DNA of 64,000 bases from NCBI GenBank assembly GCA_949130485.1, contig OX422187.1, positions 1,240,001 through 1,304,000 of the forward strand, in the 5' to 3' direction. Below the pieces are notes generated by a model. That model was not told the DNA's origin. It worked only from the letters and a program-made list of their open reading frames with translations, and ran no database searches. The first letter of the stretch is position 1; each line of letters begins with the position of its first letter. Made by a program: the position numbers and the translations under genes. The DNA is from Agelas oroides (Eukaryota > Porifera > Demospongiae > Agelasida > Agelasidae). Shown here in pieces: positions 11,297-22,355 of this stretch.

Positions 11297-11730
11297 AGTA
11301 GTACGCATACATGATTGAACACCTAAGTGCTGATCTCATAATTTAATGGTCTACAATACAACAGATCACAAATTTTCCATCTCGTGTATATTTGATGTAT
11401 TCACCTTGGTTTTCCACTGTATATCTCAGTAATACATTTCCTTTGGTTTATGGGTGAGAGGTTTAGAACCAAAACAGAGCACATAGTACCTGTGCAGTAG
11501 GGTGGTGCTCAGTGTAGTGTACAAAAGGTAGTGTTAATCTCAAAAAAAGGCTAAGACTGCTCTGCAGTCAGCATATACACCCACGCATTATGATGACAAC
11601 AATTAAGAAACCCACACTAGCCTCGTTCTCAGGCTCGTGCGTGGGCGGGGAGAAAAGAGGCTGCACGTACACACCGTTAGCATATGCGCCAAGTTTCCTT
11701 GGTAACCTGCACCATGGATAATATGTTATA
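11297..11730. other. No gene recognised
   Basis: AT-rich non-coding stretch that could be a 3' flank of the preceding open frame. Near 11620 it carries one half of the common foldback end (TAGCCTCGTTCTCAGGCTCG). Confidence 0.3.
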
Positions 11731-12180
11731 GATAAACCACAGTAGACAGGGATTTATGGTCCATAAACCATCCGAGCCCAAGGGCGCAGCCCGAGGGCGA
11801 GGGTTGTTTATGGACCATAAATCCCTGTCTACTGTGGTTTATCCTCCACTCTGATTGGTCCTTGTTGTTATTAGTAAACACACATGGTAGTTTTCACTGT
11901 AAACAAGCTATGTTATTAGCAAACATGTAAAGTAGTTTATACTGTAAACAAGGTAGCTTATACGTAGGAAACATCATTTTACAACTTTACACTGTAAACA
12001 CCATTTTACAACTTCGGAGTATATGGAACAGAATCTACAACTTCCTGTCAGTATATGACCCACCTGTTGCCACAGAAATAAGGGTGAAGTGGAGTATATA
12101 GTACATGTAGTACTACGTGTACTATATTATCCATGCCTGCACGAGACTGGGAACGTAGATAATAGAGTCGACTCTATTAT
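11731..12180. mobile_element. Palindrome-ended repeat, family A copy 1
   Basis: A near-perfect palindrome at 11731-11843 (GATAAACCACAGTAGACAGG ... CCTGTCTACTGTGGTTTATC) is followed by about 330 bp with repeated CACTGTAAACA and CTGATTGGTCCTTG. The same composite occurs inverted at 27070-27436. The shared order of parts shows one mobile or dispersed repeat about 400-450 bp long. Confidence 0.75.
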
Positions 12181-12470
12181 CTATGGAACGGGTGAAGATG
12201 GAAAGTGAAGGTGAGAAGAACTAATGATCTGCTAAAAGCTTTATAATATACTGTCGAGACAAATTAAGAAACCAGTACGAAGCCATGATGCTCAGCTAAG
12301 AGTAGAGCATTGTCGCTGTCGTGAAAGCATGCAGACCCGCCCGTCGCTTTATGCGACAGCAAGCTTGGAGACTCGCATAGAGAGACTGCAAGGCTAACGC
12401 AGCTATAAATAGTCTATATCCTGTAAGCATGCAGTTAGGTAAAATGGAAAATGGATACAGCATAGTAAAG
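12181..12470. other. No gene recognised
   Basis: I see no coding signal or repeat structure. A GAGTCGACTC palindrome lies just before it at about 12165. Confidence 0.3.
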
Positions 12471-12740
12471 GCATTCAGTAACCATCTGTGCAGTATATAT
12501 AGAGGATTGTGAGGGCTGGTGGTTGTCCAGCTGTTGTGGTTCAGTGGCAGAGCACTGGCGGCTCAAGCCAGAGGTGTCCTGGGTTTGACTCCCAGCGACT
12601 GCCGGTTTTTCTATTTTCGCCTCATAACATCCAAAATTCATTTATTTCCAGCATGAGGCAAGATGCTCTGAGCAAGGAAAAGGATGGTTCCAACTGTCGT
12701 TTAGAGCATTGGTGAAGATGGCCGTACCATTCACTATAGT
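12471..12740 (+). mobile_element. tRNA-derived SINE, copy 1
   Basis: Contains RNA polymerase III internal promoter-like boxes with tRNA spacing: box A in GTGGTTCAGTGGCAGAGCAC (about 12535) and box B GGTTTGACTCC (12582). A 5-bp CTGGC/GCCAG arm lies between them like an anticodon stem. The head and the flanking GCATTCAGTA..CAT/CACCTGTGCAG segment recur at 21513. A true tRNA is unlikely because the box region sits inside a longer repeated unit. Confidence 0.75.
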
Positions 12741-12882
12741 TTCCCTACTCATTCTGTAGAATTGCAGGAAACACACAGTGACCAATCCTCAGGCGAGGAC
12801 CCCTCATTGCCAAGATCTTGTGAGGAGGAAGGATCAGATGGAAGAGTGCCTTTGAGCACTGAAGGGGAACAAGACACATAAT
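12691..12882 (+). other. Possible coding exon, unknown
   Basis: An open frame without ATG, following TTTAG, reads SIGEDGRTIHYSFPTHSVEL and continues to an acidic, Ser-rich end (SSGEDPSLPRSCEEEGSDG) with a TAA at 12880. It overlaps the SINE tail. The acidic tail resembles a C-terminal exon, but no homology is recognised. Confidence 0.22.
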
Positions 12883-13087
12883 TAGCAGACCAGCAGTGCA
12901 AACTTTGACTTCTATATAAGGAAGTCAATACGGTTTTGCTTTACATACTGTTACAAAGATTCTGCAGAACTGTGCACCACAAACCAAATCTTGTGGTAAC
13001 TAGGTGAATGCAATGCATTGTGGGGCGAGCGTGAGAGAGTTGTATTGTGTGTTCATAGGCAGCATGGTAGCGTATTAGTCTATCAAG

Positions 13088-13142
13088 CTAGACCATCTCT
13101 CACCCTCCAGAAAAGTGAGAAGAAAGGTGAGAGATGGTCTAG
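13088..13142. repeat. 17-bp inverted repeat hairpin
   Basis: CTAGACCATCTCTCACC and GGTGAGAGATGGTCTAG are perfect complements separated by about 20 bases. This is followed by GGGGTGAGCCTGAGCGAGCC, which recurs inverted at about 55645. Confidence 0.8.
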
Positions 13143-14498
13143 CAGATGTTATTGGGGTGAGCCTGAGCGAGCCCCACACTAGCGGGACTGCATTGCGCAC
13201 GTGCGTGTGTATGTCTGTCTGTCTGTCGGTTTGCTTGCGGCCATATACCGTAAATTTTAATTTAACGCGTTAAAGTATTTTACGAAGCTTTGAACGTCCT
13301 CGTGTACTCGGTAGATGAAGGCTACAGCCAGAGTGCAGCGTCGGCGACATGAAGCGAAGACGACTGAAGTTGAAGCACGCATGGCAACTTAATCGTGGTT
13401 TTGTACAGCTACGGACTTTCAACAGCAGGGTGCTCACAACGGTGTAAATTATGGACGATGGTTGAAGTCGCTTCGGGTAAAAGCCCGTGCATAAGCGGCA
13501 CTCATACACGCCGGAGACTCAGCTCGTGATTTGAGCGTGAAGCTTAGTCCATGCATGTGTTATTGTGTAGCTACAGTAGCTGCCCTGGCTGGAGAAACGA
13601 CTGGCATATGCATCAAACATTTATCTCGGCCCCTGGCACTGTTATGCATTATGATTGTGCATATATATATATGCATAGTAGTGTTGTTTTAGTTAACTAA
13701 AACTACTAGGACTACGCATGCGCATGATGCCTCGCGCCGCTCCAAGCGCCATGCGCGGATGGGGCGCGCGGCGCAGGTGTCAGTCCAAAGAACAACGGTA
13801 ACGTGAAGAGTGAGCCTAAATACCTGGCTTGTGATGAATCTCCAGTACGTGCTTTTTACTTTTGAACTCTTTCTTGTTCTTCTGTCGCTCTATTGGCTTT
13901 CTACGGTGTGCTGACTTCTTTGCTTTTTTGTTTTTTCTCAGCCGGAGTCAGCAGCCGTCGGCTGCGTTCAGCACTCGTTTATGCACTTCGCTCTGCAAAT
14001 ACGTACGTTGCGAAGGGCCAGCCGCACTGTTCTCCCCGTCCTCCGTCGGCAAGAAATGTCGTCCCGGCTTCGTCGTGTAATGTACGTATCCGATATCCTG
14101 CCTGGGCGTGAGCGCAAATTGACATTCCGAGCGTGACCTCAAATTGACATTCCTAAACGATACCGCAAATTGACATTCCTAAGCGTGACCGACACGTACG
14201 TACGTACGTACGTACGTACGCACGTACATTGCGAGAATAGATCCCTCATTCAGAGCCTCGCGCTAATGCGCTCGGCAAAAATATATTTTAGTAACAGGTT
14301 AGCATTTTTAGTAATTGAACTAAAAATGCTCTTAACAAAGATGAAAATAATACCAATATACTGTAACATCATTATTCAGGTGGTATCTTAGGAAGCAAAT
14401 GCCTGATTGCTTTGAAATTAATTTTGTCCTATGGTAAGATCAAAAGGTGGTAATGAGATAGTTGGTTTTATCTTGATTTCTTTTAAATGAGGGATATG
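13143..14498. other. No gene recognised; short repeats
   Basis: Contains a short CTGTCTGTCTGT run (13214), the palindrome TTTTAGTTAACTAAAAC (13688), three tandem copies of a 25-bp unit around CGCAAATTGACATTCC (14107-14185) and an alternating (ACGT)n tract at 14197-14222. The ORFs overlapping 13862-14142 are shadows of each other on both strands. Confidence 0.5.
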
Positions 14499-14831
14499 CA
14501 AGGGCGTAGCTAGGATTTGTTGAGTGAGGAGGCAATACCTTACCGCGCGCTTAGCGCGCGGCGAAAATTTAGCTAATTAATTATTCATAACTTAACTAAT
14601 TCAATCAACCAACGTTAAAAGGACGTAAATATCTTTCCTTCCACGCTTTGTAAAGAAAGTCGTTGTCAATGCTGCTGGTCTTTTCCCAACCAGGAGCGAG
14701 TGAGTTCCGATGTAATTTACTTTGCGCATGCGCTGGCTACTTTATAGGACATCGCCAATGCGTGCGCGCGTTCTTACGCAGAAAACTGAGGAGGCAACTG
14801 CCTCCTCTGCCTCATTGCTAGCTACGCCCCT
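14499..14831. mobile_element. hAT-type MITE
   Basis: The ends are AAGGGCGTAGCTAG and CTAGCTACGCCCCT, with inner complementary GAGGAGGCAA and TTGCCTCCTC. A candidate 7-bp target duplication, GATATGC, flanks both sides. TIRs of the (C)AGGGGCGTAGC type with short duplications are typical of hAT-derived MITEs in many animals. The interior has no transposase. Confidence 0.7.
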
Positions 14832-16744
14832 GATATGCCAGGTTTAGCTCAGCAGGTCACACATGTAGAGGATAATTTGTAATAGGTGTGTTGAAGATAT
14901 AGTAGGATGTGTGAATTTGGAGGATGATGTTTATAGTAGCAAGTCTTCTCTGTCTTATGAAGTGGGTGACGCTCTGCAAATACTGTATACATATGCAGTG
15001 AGTAAATGTAGAATACTAGAGCTAACATTTTCATAGATACTGAGGGAGAGAGGAGCAAGAAGGGGATCTTAAAAGTGAGTGTCAGGCTGTCAAATTACAT
15101 ATCACCAACTTTTATCTGATGCCAAGTCTCAGGAACATTTAGCACTTGTTACACACCGTATGAAATGAAAATCAGCAGATCACATATTGGTGGACGAAAG
15201 AGAAAGAGCTTGTTACAATGATGCGTTTGTAACTAGTTTCATTACTATTTTTAGCACACAAGAGCCTCAGGTGTATTTAAGAAAAGGAATTTTGATAGTC
15301 ATTGTTGAGCCATAATATCCAATTTTGACTAGCCAGATGGCTTCAGCTTAGTTGAAAACACTATGTTCCCGTCATGACGTAGTCCATAGAGCGATCCTTG
15401 TAGCTTGCATCCACGATTCTTGCCCTTGGAATGCCATAAATTGTCGCTACGACGTGACGTCATGTCCTCCCTCCTCTGGCATACCACTGTCCTTCCATGT
15501 AGATATGTATCACATTTCAGTGATCCACAAATGTGTGCCCATTGTAGCTTGAGAACTTCAGTTGAAAGGCACATTTTTGTTTGCTCGTTGGTCTTTCTAA
15601 TTATCCCCAACAATTTTTTGTGCTGTTTGAGTACATATGTGTCACTTACGTTCATTGAGTGACAGAGGGCAATGGGGAGAAGAAAGCTCAAAAGCAGCTG
15701 CATGAGCCCTGAAGTAGGTTCTCCCCATATATGAGACAATCCGTGTCAAGGTTGACTTCCCCAATTGCTTCAGAAGCTTCAGTTCTACCTGCTACTGATT
15801 ATGTACCTCTTTCGTAAAGCAGGTGACGAATAGCAGGGTGGGGGGCTAAGTAGAAAATAACTGCTTATTCCAGCAAAGAAGGCATGTAAGTAACAATGGT
15901 TGCTCCATCAGATGCCTGATCTTTCACTTGAAGCGAGGCTAGATTTTTTATCGGCTACATTTTACAGCTGTGTATACTGCATTTGATCAGAGGTTTTTAC
16001 TTAGTCTGTCATCATGATATAAAATATAAAATTTCTCTTTACTTATCTTGAGCATGCATGGTACACACACGCACTAGTCTTGTTAATGGGTTTATTTTTC
16101 ACTTTACAGAGGGAAGTGTACTCCTTGTGTTGACTCACAGTGACACAAGAAGCATAGCCGACACAGACCAAGATGGAACTTTCTGGAGCTGGTCATGCCA
16201 GTTCATGTACTGAAAGTCACCACTATAGTGCTCTCTGACACGCACATCACCTATTACCTCATGCTATAAGCTACCTGTGTTGCTCAAAACTTTTGTATGC
16301 TAGTTAACATGCCAGCTACGCACATTTTTACACATTTTCTGTATGCATAATTAATTCTTTCATTTCACATCCTGAAAAATAGCAAACACAAGTTTCAACA
16401 ACTTTTCTGAGTAACATAATGATAGTAGTAATAAACTATGTCAGTGTCTTGGCTGTCTCTTCAGGAAGCTGGAAATGGCCCCAAGTCATGTGCGGACCGT
16501 TGAGCAGGTACCGCGAACAGCTGTAACTTCCGCATAGAATTACGCACACACGTGAAACTTTGGCTAATGTGTACTTCTACTTCCCGCACAGCTCGCTTAT
16601 TAGTTGCATGGGAATAGCCCGTGCATTTCCCAAGATATACCGATTTTTAGGTCTGCGTGACTGGGGTCAAAGGTTATATTCAACGCGCGCGTTTGATCGT
16701 GTGCCGAAAATAAATTTGTATGGCCACGTATGGACTTCCGGTAC
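14832..16744. other. No gene recognised
   Basis: The longest frame is a minus-strand ORF of 136 codons at 15329-15739. It starts with a hydrophobic run (LMQLLLSFLLPIALCHS) that could be a signal peptide and continues cysteine-poor and basic; I do not recognise it. A string of about 42 bp starting GATCGTGTGCCGAAAATAAA (about 16695) recurs at about 41730. Confidence 0.3.
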
Positions 16745-16759
16745 GGTGGCGATTCCACT

Positions 16760-17773
16760 GTAAGCAGAAAGAAAGTTATGGAAACCTCCTACTTTTGTTT
16801 TCCACCCGTGCCTTAATACACCTGAGTACTGGGGCGCCAGCAAGATGGCACAAAAGTGAGATTCCAGGTCGTGGAACAGACGGAGTTCTACGAGATGGGG
16901 AGCTCTGACCAACTTTGCTCGCATCCTGCCAACGAAGACTACCTCACCCGCGCCTCCGCGGTCCACTTCTCATCTCGCTCCAGGAGAAAGGTAGCTTGCA
17001 CGCGGAGGAAGTAATTATAAGTTTGCCAGAAGGAGTACTAGCAGTGGACCGCTTAGAGCCACGCAGCTATTCCCAAACAACGACTTTAGTGCAAATGGAA
17101 AGGGGAAAAGCGGTATCTATGGATACATCTGCGTATTCGATCCAACTCTGGAAGGAGAGCAAATGGAAAGGCTTTGTTACTGAACTTTTGCGTATGCTGG
17201 AAAGGAGAAAACGTAAGATGGTTCTTGCATGCACTAAATGTGATGCTGTTGATGAGATAAAAATTCGATACGGTGCAAACCTTTCCATGTATGCACTGAA
17301 GAAAAAACAAGTACCTTTCATTGAGGTATCAGCAAGGGAATCGATCGAGGTGTTTTTCTCCCTGGTTAGCCCTCCAAAGAAGCACCACCTTCCGAAAGGA
17401 GTCAAGCGAACTTCACCTTCCAACTATCTGACCTACAGAGCAGTAAAAGAAACACAAAAGTACGACCTGAACCATGCACGAGATGCCTATCGTAAGCTCC
17501 TACAACAGAAAGTGACTGATTTCTCTGCTACGTGGAGCAAAGTGTACCCCGTGTTGGAAAGAGAGCCTGAGTTCTCACTGGTGCTTCAGATTGCTGGCAA
17601 GGAGGGAAAGGAGATGGTGAAGAAAATGTTCTGCTTGAGGCTCATTGAGATCAAGCTGACAGAGGCAAGCAAGCAGTATGGATTCTCTTCGGCAAGGAAG
17701 AAGCTGTACAAAGACCAGTCACGCTCCCACCAAGAGTACCTCTCGAAGGCTTTCAAAGAGCACCCAGATCTAG
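16760..17773 (+). CDS. ARHGAP35-like: p190RhoGAP-like protein, exon with GTPase-like and FF domain region
   Basis: p190RhoGAPs are large regulators that inactivate Rho; they start with a GTPase-like domain followed by FF domains and end with a RhoGAP domain. This exon carries the matching order: EYWGASKMAQ, FQVVEQTEFYE (compare the VEQTEF segment of p190), then LACTKCDAVDEI (the TKCD nucleotide-base motif), FIEVSARES, and an FF-domain-like helical region from NYLTYRAVKE to HPDLG. It ends at a good donor (CTAG|GTAAGT). Two one-base deletions shift the frame, near 16853 and near 16988. Frame joins elsewhere are smooth. The P-loop exon, later FF domains and the RhoGAP domain are not found in this window, so the gene is partial here. 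An ATG at 16915 lies in a shifted frame and is not the real start. Confidence 0.78.
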
Positions 17774-18023
17774 GTAAGTGGCACACTCATTTGTCTAACC
17801 TTACTACATTGTTTCTAGAAGTCTAGATTGGGGCTAAACTCTGGGAGTTTGGGCTGGAGACAGCAATTTGAGCCTTGAGCCACTTGGAAAGATTGTGTGA
17901 AAGATAAAATTTCAATGGTAAATGGTAGCTGCCTTCTATGTCATTCTGTATGTGTGTTCCTCAACAGCGTGTTTAAGTACATTACTAGCCTATGAGCACT
18001 TATGAGCTGCTAATAAATTCACA

Positions 18024-18872
18024 TACCGTAAACTTTTTATACCAGATTTGGTTCCTTTCTCCTCCTGGTTTCCAACAATGTATAGGTACAGATTTTTGCA
18101 GTAATCTACCCAATTTGGATGATTTCTACAATTTTTAGCCCTATATAGTACAGATTTTTGCAGTAATCTACCCAATTTGGATGATTTCCTTTCTGAATGG
18201 TTCCAGATCTGGTTCTTTTCTTAAAGTACCAGATCTGCTTGATATATTTCTGCCAGATCTGGTTCTTTTGTTAAAGTACCAGATCTGGTAGATGCCTTTC
18301 TACCAGATCTGGTTCCTTTCTTAAAGTACCAGATCTGGTAGATGCCTTTCTACCAGATCTGGTTGCTTTCTTGATTGTGCTTTAATATAAGTATAATTAT
18401 ACAAAAGGTGGAATGAATACAGTATCAGTTAACACAAAGTCGAGACAAGTCCATAGCATGTATGATGTTACAATTTAAGAAAAAACCCAGATCTGGCAGA
18501 AAGATATCAACCAGATCTGGTACTTTAAGAAAAGAACCAGATCTGGAACCATTCAGAAAGGAAATCATCCAAATTGGGTAGATTACTGCAAAAATCTGTA
18601 CTATATAGGGCTAAAAAATGTAGAAATCATCCAAATTGGGTAGATTACTGCAAAAATCTGTACTATATAGGGCTAAAAATTGTAGAAATCATCCAAATTG
18701 GGTAGATTACTGCAAAAATCTGTACCTATACATTGTTGGAAACCAGGAGGAGAAAGGAACCAAATCTGGTATAAAATTGACTTTTTTTTTCTCCCAAATC
18801 TGGCTCCCGTACATACCTGCTTTTAGACCAATTCGCCAACTTTAATGCCCGCCAAAATAACCGGCTATACGG
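18024..18872. mobile_element. Large hairpin element with CCAGATCTGG tandem interior
   Basis: The outer arms are long inverted copies (about 18030-18190 against 18555-18780): both encode the same 45-residue string in opposite directions. The interior has tandem units built on the palindrome CCAGATCTGG joined by TTCCTTTCTTAAAGTA. The tips read TACCGTAAAC and TATACGGTA, like the mariner-type MITE at 31999. No transposase is present. The arms internally repeat a 65-bp unit, with two copies left and three right. Confidence 0.85.
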
Positions 18873-20155
18873 TAAGTACCCTGTTGCCTTGTATTTGGGT
18901 AACTCACACCCAAATTAAATACTGTTTTTTGGGATTTATACAGAATACCTTAATATTGACTGTGGAATGGTATTACAGCTGCTGTTGTGTAGGGGTGGCG
19001 TTGGACATATGTATGTGTGTTGGGGTGACAGAAGTGGGGGTCACTGGGATATTGTAACAGCTTCCTCTAATCCCTGTGAGACATCAGGAAGCAGAAAGTC
19101 TTTAAAGTCTGTTGCACCACCTGGAGACAGTTTGTCTGCTTTCATCTCTAGCTGTAGCTTCCCTTGCTGAGCAATGCGATTATTCGCTAAAGTCTGTGCA
19201 AGGAGCACCTGAATTGGATTATGTCCTGCAGTAGCGGCTACACAGTTGACATATGGAGTGGAGATGAAAGCAGATAGTCTGGGAAAAACTTGATTCATGA
19301 CCTTAGCAACACCAAGATACCTGTGACAGTTGCACTGCTACTGCTTCTAGCTACTCTTGTGTGAGGGGACGAAGCTGTAGAGAATGCTGCTAAGAGGAGA
19401 TAATGAAGTGTAAAGTGCTATCTATGGCCAGTCCTTGTGGAGAGGTGAAGATTTTTTGTTTTCACCTTCAAGCCTAGTTTCAGTCCCAGACCCAAAACCA
19501 ACTCCAGCACCGATCATTCACACGTTAATGCTAGAAGCATTGTTTGTGATGATGTGAGGGGACAAGACTGTTCCAAGCCTTTTCAACTCCAGGAGCTGAC
19601 CTCCCAATGGGAGGAGGAGCAAGAAATGTGTCACTTTGGAAGCAACAGGGATTCCAAACTGTGGCTTTTGATCTCCTGTTTAAATACTTTACCATTTGAC
19701 TACAAACCATAACAGTTAAACTGCTCTGTAGTAGATTCATTGAAGCCTTCGAGGATGTCCTTAGGTTTTCCCATTCTCACCTTCTCTTTGAACTCTATCT
19801 CAACTGTACTTTCTTCTAGTTTACATCACTTTAATTGACACATTTCAGGTGATAGATTCCAGACATACTAAACACCTCCTGGTCAGGCCTCCCCTGTTTT
19901 TACATAAGATTCCCAGAATGTCTAATCCCAGAATGTCTAATCCCAAAATGTCTAATGAGGTGCTAAGTGAGTGTCAATTAAAGAAATGTACATTGTAGCT
20001 GTATTAACAGACTTTATTAATGGGTATATAACTGGTGAAATATATTAGCTAAAATCAAAGTGGGTTTCTTGCCAGTAATTTCAACCATACAGACGTCTGG
20101 AAACTCGATCGGTGATGGCGCACTGCAAATGGTGTGCGATCGATGAATGCTCCAG
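18873..20155. other. No gene assigned; possible minus-strand coding piece
   Basis: A minus-strand frame at 19041-19298 (85 codons) reads plausibly as protein (ISTPYVNCVAATAGHNPIQV, NNRIAQQGKLQLEMKADKLS). It has no recognisable domain. A 17-bp unit CCCAGAATGTCTAATCC is repeated three times at 19910-19960. The rest is blank. Confidence 0.3.
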
Positions 20156-20273
20156 TAGCCTCATTCCCAGGCTCGTCGGGGCAAGGGGAGAACCTTGGAA
20201 CGAGGCTGTGCTCCCAGGCCTTCCCTATTCTTGAACCACTGTTCCACTGTTATTGTGAACACAAATGGAAGGT

Positions 20274-20311
<38 letters not shown>

Positions 20312-20339
20312 AAACGGGGGAGGCCTGGGAACGAGGCTA
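20156..20339. mobile_element. Foldback element, TAGCCTCATTCCCAGGC termini, with (CAA)n core
   Basis: The left end is TAGCCTCATTCCCAGGCTCG and the right end is GAGGCCTGGGAACGAGGCTA. An internal (AAC)n microsatellite of about 12 units lies at 20274-20310. Another family member at 44440 also has a nearby (TTG)n tract. Confidence 0.7.
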
Positions 20340-20510
20340 TACCAATCTTTGTACAGTGTGGTATATTGAGTATCTTTTTCTATGGTATTGTTTGCAGGAC
20401 TGGTGCGTAATCTAACATGAGAGGAGTAGGGTTAGAAAGGATGGTTTGTGTGTAAGTGCATTGAAGCTTAGAGTGGCAAGAACGGCAAGAGTATGGGAAA
20501 TGTATCGCAC

Positions 20511-20763
20511 CAAGAGCGCATAAGAACAGGCGGCTCGAGTAAGAGCATGTAACTCAAATAGAGCCCTTACTCAGGCAAAATCATTGAACCGTATTAAAAA
20601 TAGAACACTGGTCACGTGCACGCTTAGCAACATTAACAAGATGGCTTATTTCTATGCATCATGCACAGTGCGTGTTACTATTTATAGCACTGGCGGTAAA
20701 TTCCCCCCAGTTTCGAATTAGTTACACGCTCTTACTCAAGTCGCCCATTCTTATGCGCTTTTG
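20511..20763. mobile_element. MITE, CAAGAGCGCATAAGAA termini, copy 1
   Basis: The left end is CAAGAGCGCATAAGAACAGG, then GGCTCGAGTAAGAGC. The right end is GCTCTTACTCAAGTCGCCCA, then TTCTTATGCGCTTTTG. It is about 253 bp. A second copy lies in the GPCR gene at 28208-28458. Both carry TTTAGTAC/GTATTAAAAATAGAACA-like interiors. Confidence 0.8.
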
Positions 20764-21512
20764 ATTGCACACATCTAGCTAGCTAAGAGAGGACGACTGT
20801 CATAGTTTCAAATGTTACCCATCTGCAGGGGATTCCTCCACAATGCAAAGCCACATTACCTCAAATACTTTACCACATAGCGGATAATATTTCATTGCAT
20901 AAGCTTACATGTTACATGAGTAAAGGTTCCGACCTGATTGATCACCAGCTTCAGCAATCTGCAATCCTCATATGCTATCATTCTTGTGTGAATACTTGCC
21001 GTGGTGGTGCATTCTGTGTAAAAATTCCTTCTGATACTGCATGCATTTTTTGTAATTTGAGAAGATGCAACAAAGGGGTGCCGTTCTTGGAACAAGTGTT
21101 CTTAGCAACAGAATCATCCTTTTAAACTCATTGGCTTGCAGGTGAACAACGCTGTTGTCAACCTGTCTGTCTGTCTGTCCTGTGCCCTCCATGTCAAAAA
21201 TTTGCTACTTGCTGTGATCATTGCTATAGACACTACCTTATACCGGAAAACTTTCGAGGGAGAAAACTTTTGAGGTTTTGTGGCTATTCACAAAGGTTTT
21301 CTCTGCGAAATTTGGGGGCATGGCATCTTTTGGCAGCACCAGTGAGCAATCAATATACAGTATTGAGATACCTACCAGCTCGATCCAGTATTGCTCAGAG
21401 CATCTTGCCTCACGCTGGCAATAAAGGAATTTAGATTTATGAGCCATATGTTGATTGGCTGCTGGCACATACTGATGGCACATACTGAGTGGCTGCTAGG
21501 TGTACGACTGAG
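20764..21512. other. No gene recognised
   Basis: Overlapping shadow ORFs on both strands. A short CTGTCTGTCTGT run lies near 21162. No repeat structure stands out. Confidence 0.35.
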
Positions 21513-21775
21513 GCATTCAGTACCACCTGTGCAGTACATAGGATTGTGAGGGTTGGTGGTTGTTGTCTGGCTGTCGTGGCTCAGTGGCAGAGCACTGGCG
21601 GCTCAACCCAGAGGTGTCATGGGTTCGACTGCCAGCCTTTTCACTTTTGCAGGCTCAAGGGGGTACGAGCTCAAGGGGGGGTATTATTGTCCCCGACGAG
21701 ATTTGAACTCATAACTTTAGAACTTAAGTCTAATATGATACCCTACCACCACGAAGACTAAGCAAGATGCCTAGA
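21513..21775 (+). mobile_element. tRNA-derived SINE, copy 2
   Basis: Matches the copy at 12471 through the head and both polymerase III boxes: box A in CGTGGCTCAGTGGCAGAGCA (about 21575) and box B GGTTCGACTGC (21622). The tail differs (AAGGGGGTACGAGCTCAAGG repeats). Confidence 0.7.
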
Positions 21776-22307
21776 GGCCTCACCAGGGTATATACCCAAA
21801 GGGTCATAGTGATTCAGATTTGCATGTGTAATTACTTAGCTGAGATTTATCTGAACGCACAAGAAGCTGGCACAAAATGTAGGAAATTTACCAACAGACC
21901 TACATTCCTACTTGTGAAAGGTCATATGTGCTTGTAACTTACCAAATACTAGCATACTAAGTTATGCATTACTTGTGACTTTTTTCATGCAGTGAGAGAT
22001 TGAAATGAACCTCATGTCCTGACATATCGTCATATCACAAATTACATGACATACGTAATGAGTCTAATTATTGGAACAAATTTCATTTCTGGCATTCAAA
22101 TTCTATGGATACATTAATTAATGATGTTTCCCGGAAAAGGGGGGTGTTCGAACAATTAGTGGAATTGTATATCACAATTCACACAAACACAACATGTACA
22201 TTACTAGGCCAGTCCATAGACTGTCAAAGGCTAGTAGACGTTCTCTAACCCCTGTTTGAGCTCCGCAGAGACTGTTGAAGGCTATTACAGGTTTGGGAAC
22301 TCCCATT
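21776..22307. other. No gene recognised
   Basis: AT-rich, with only short open frames. A string near 22131 (CCGGAAAAGGGGGGTGTTCG) recurs with changes near 22500, indicating a dispersed repeat. Confidence 0.3.
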
Positions 22308-22355
22308 TAGTCTTGCGTAGCCAGACTCTCGCCAGAGTCTGGCTATGCGAGACTA
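22308..22355. repeat. 48-bp near-perfect palindrome, TAGTCTTGCGTAGCCAGACT
   Basis: TAGTCTTGCGTAGCCAGACT and AGTCTGGCTATGCGAGACTA face each other around CTCGCCAG. These are the two ends of the TAGTCTCG foldback family with almost nothing between. Confidence 0.8.

Noticed and set aside
12535..12605. True tRNA gene
   Set aside because: The boxes are present but the anticodon loop lacks the normal U33, and the segment recurs inside a longer repeat at 21513. A SINE explains it better.
13862..14142. Overlapping ORFs on both strands
   Set aside because: There are three mutually overlapping frames with no domain, so coding cannot be supported for any.
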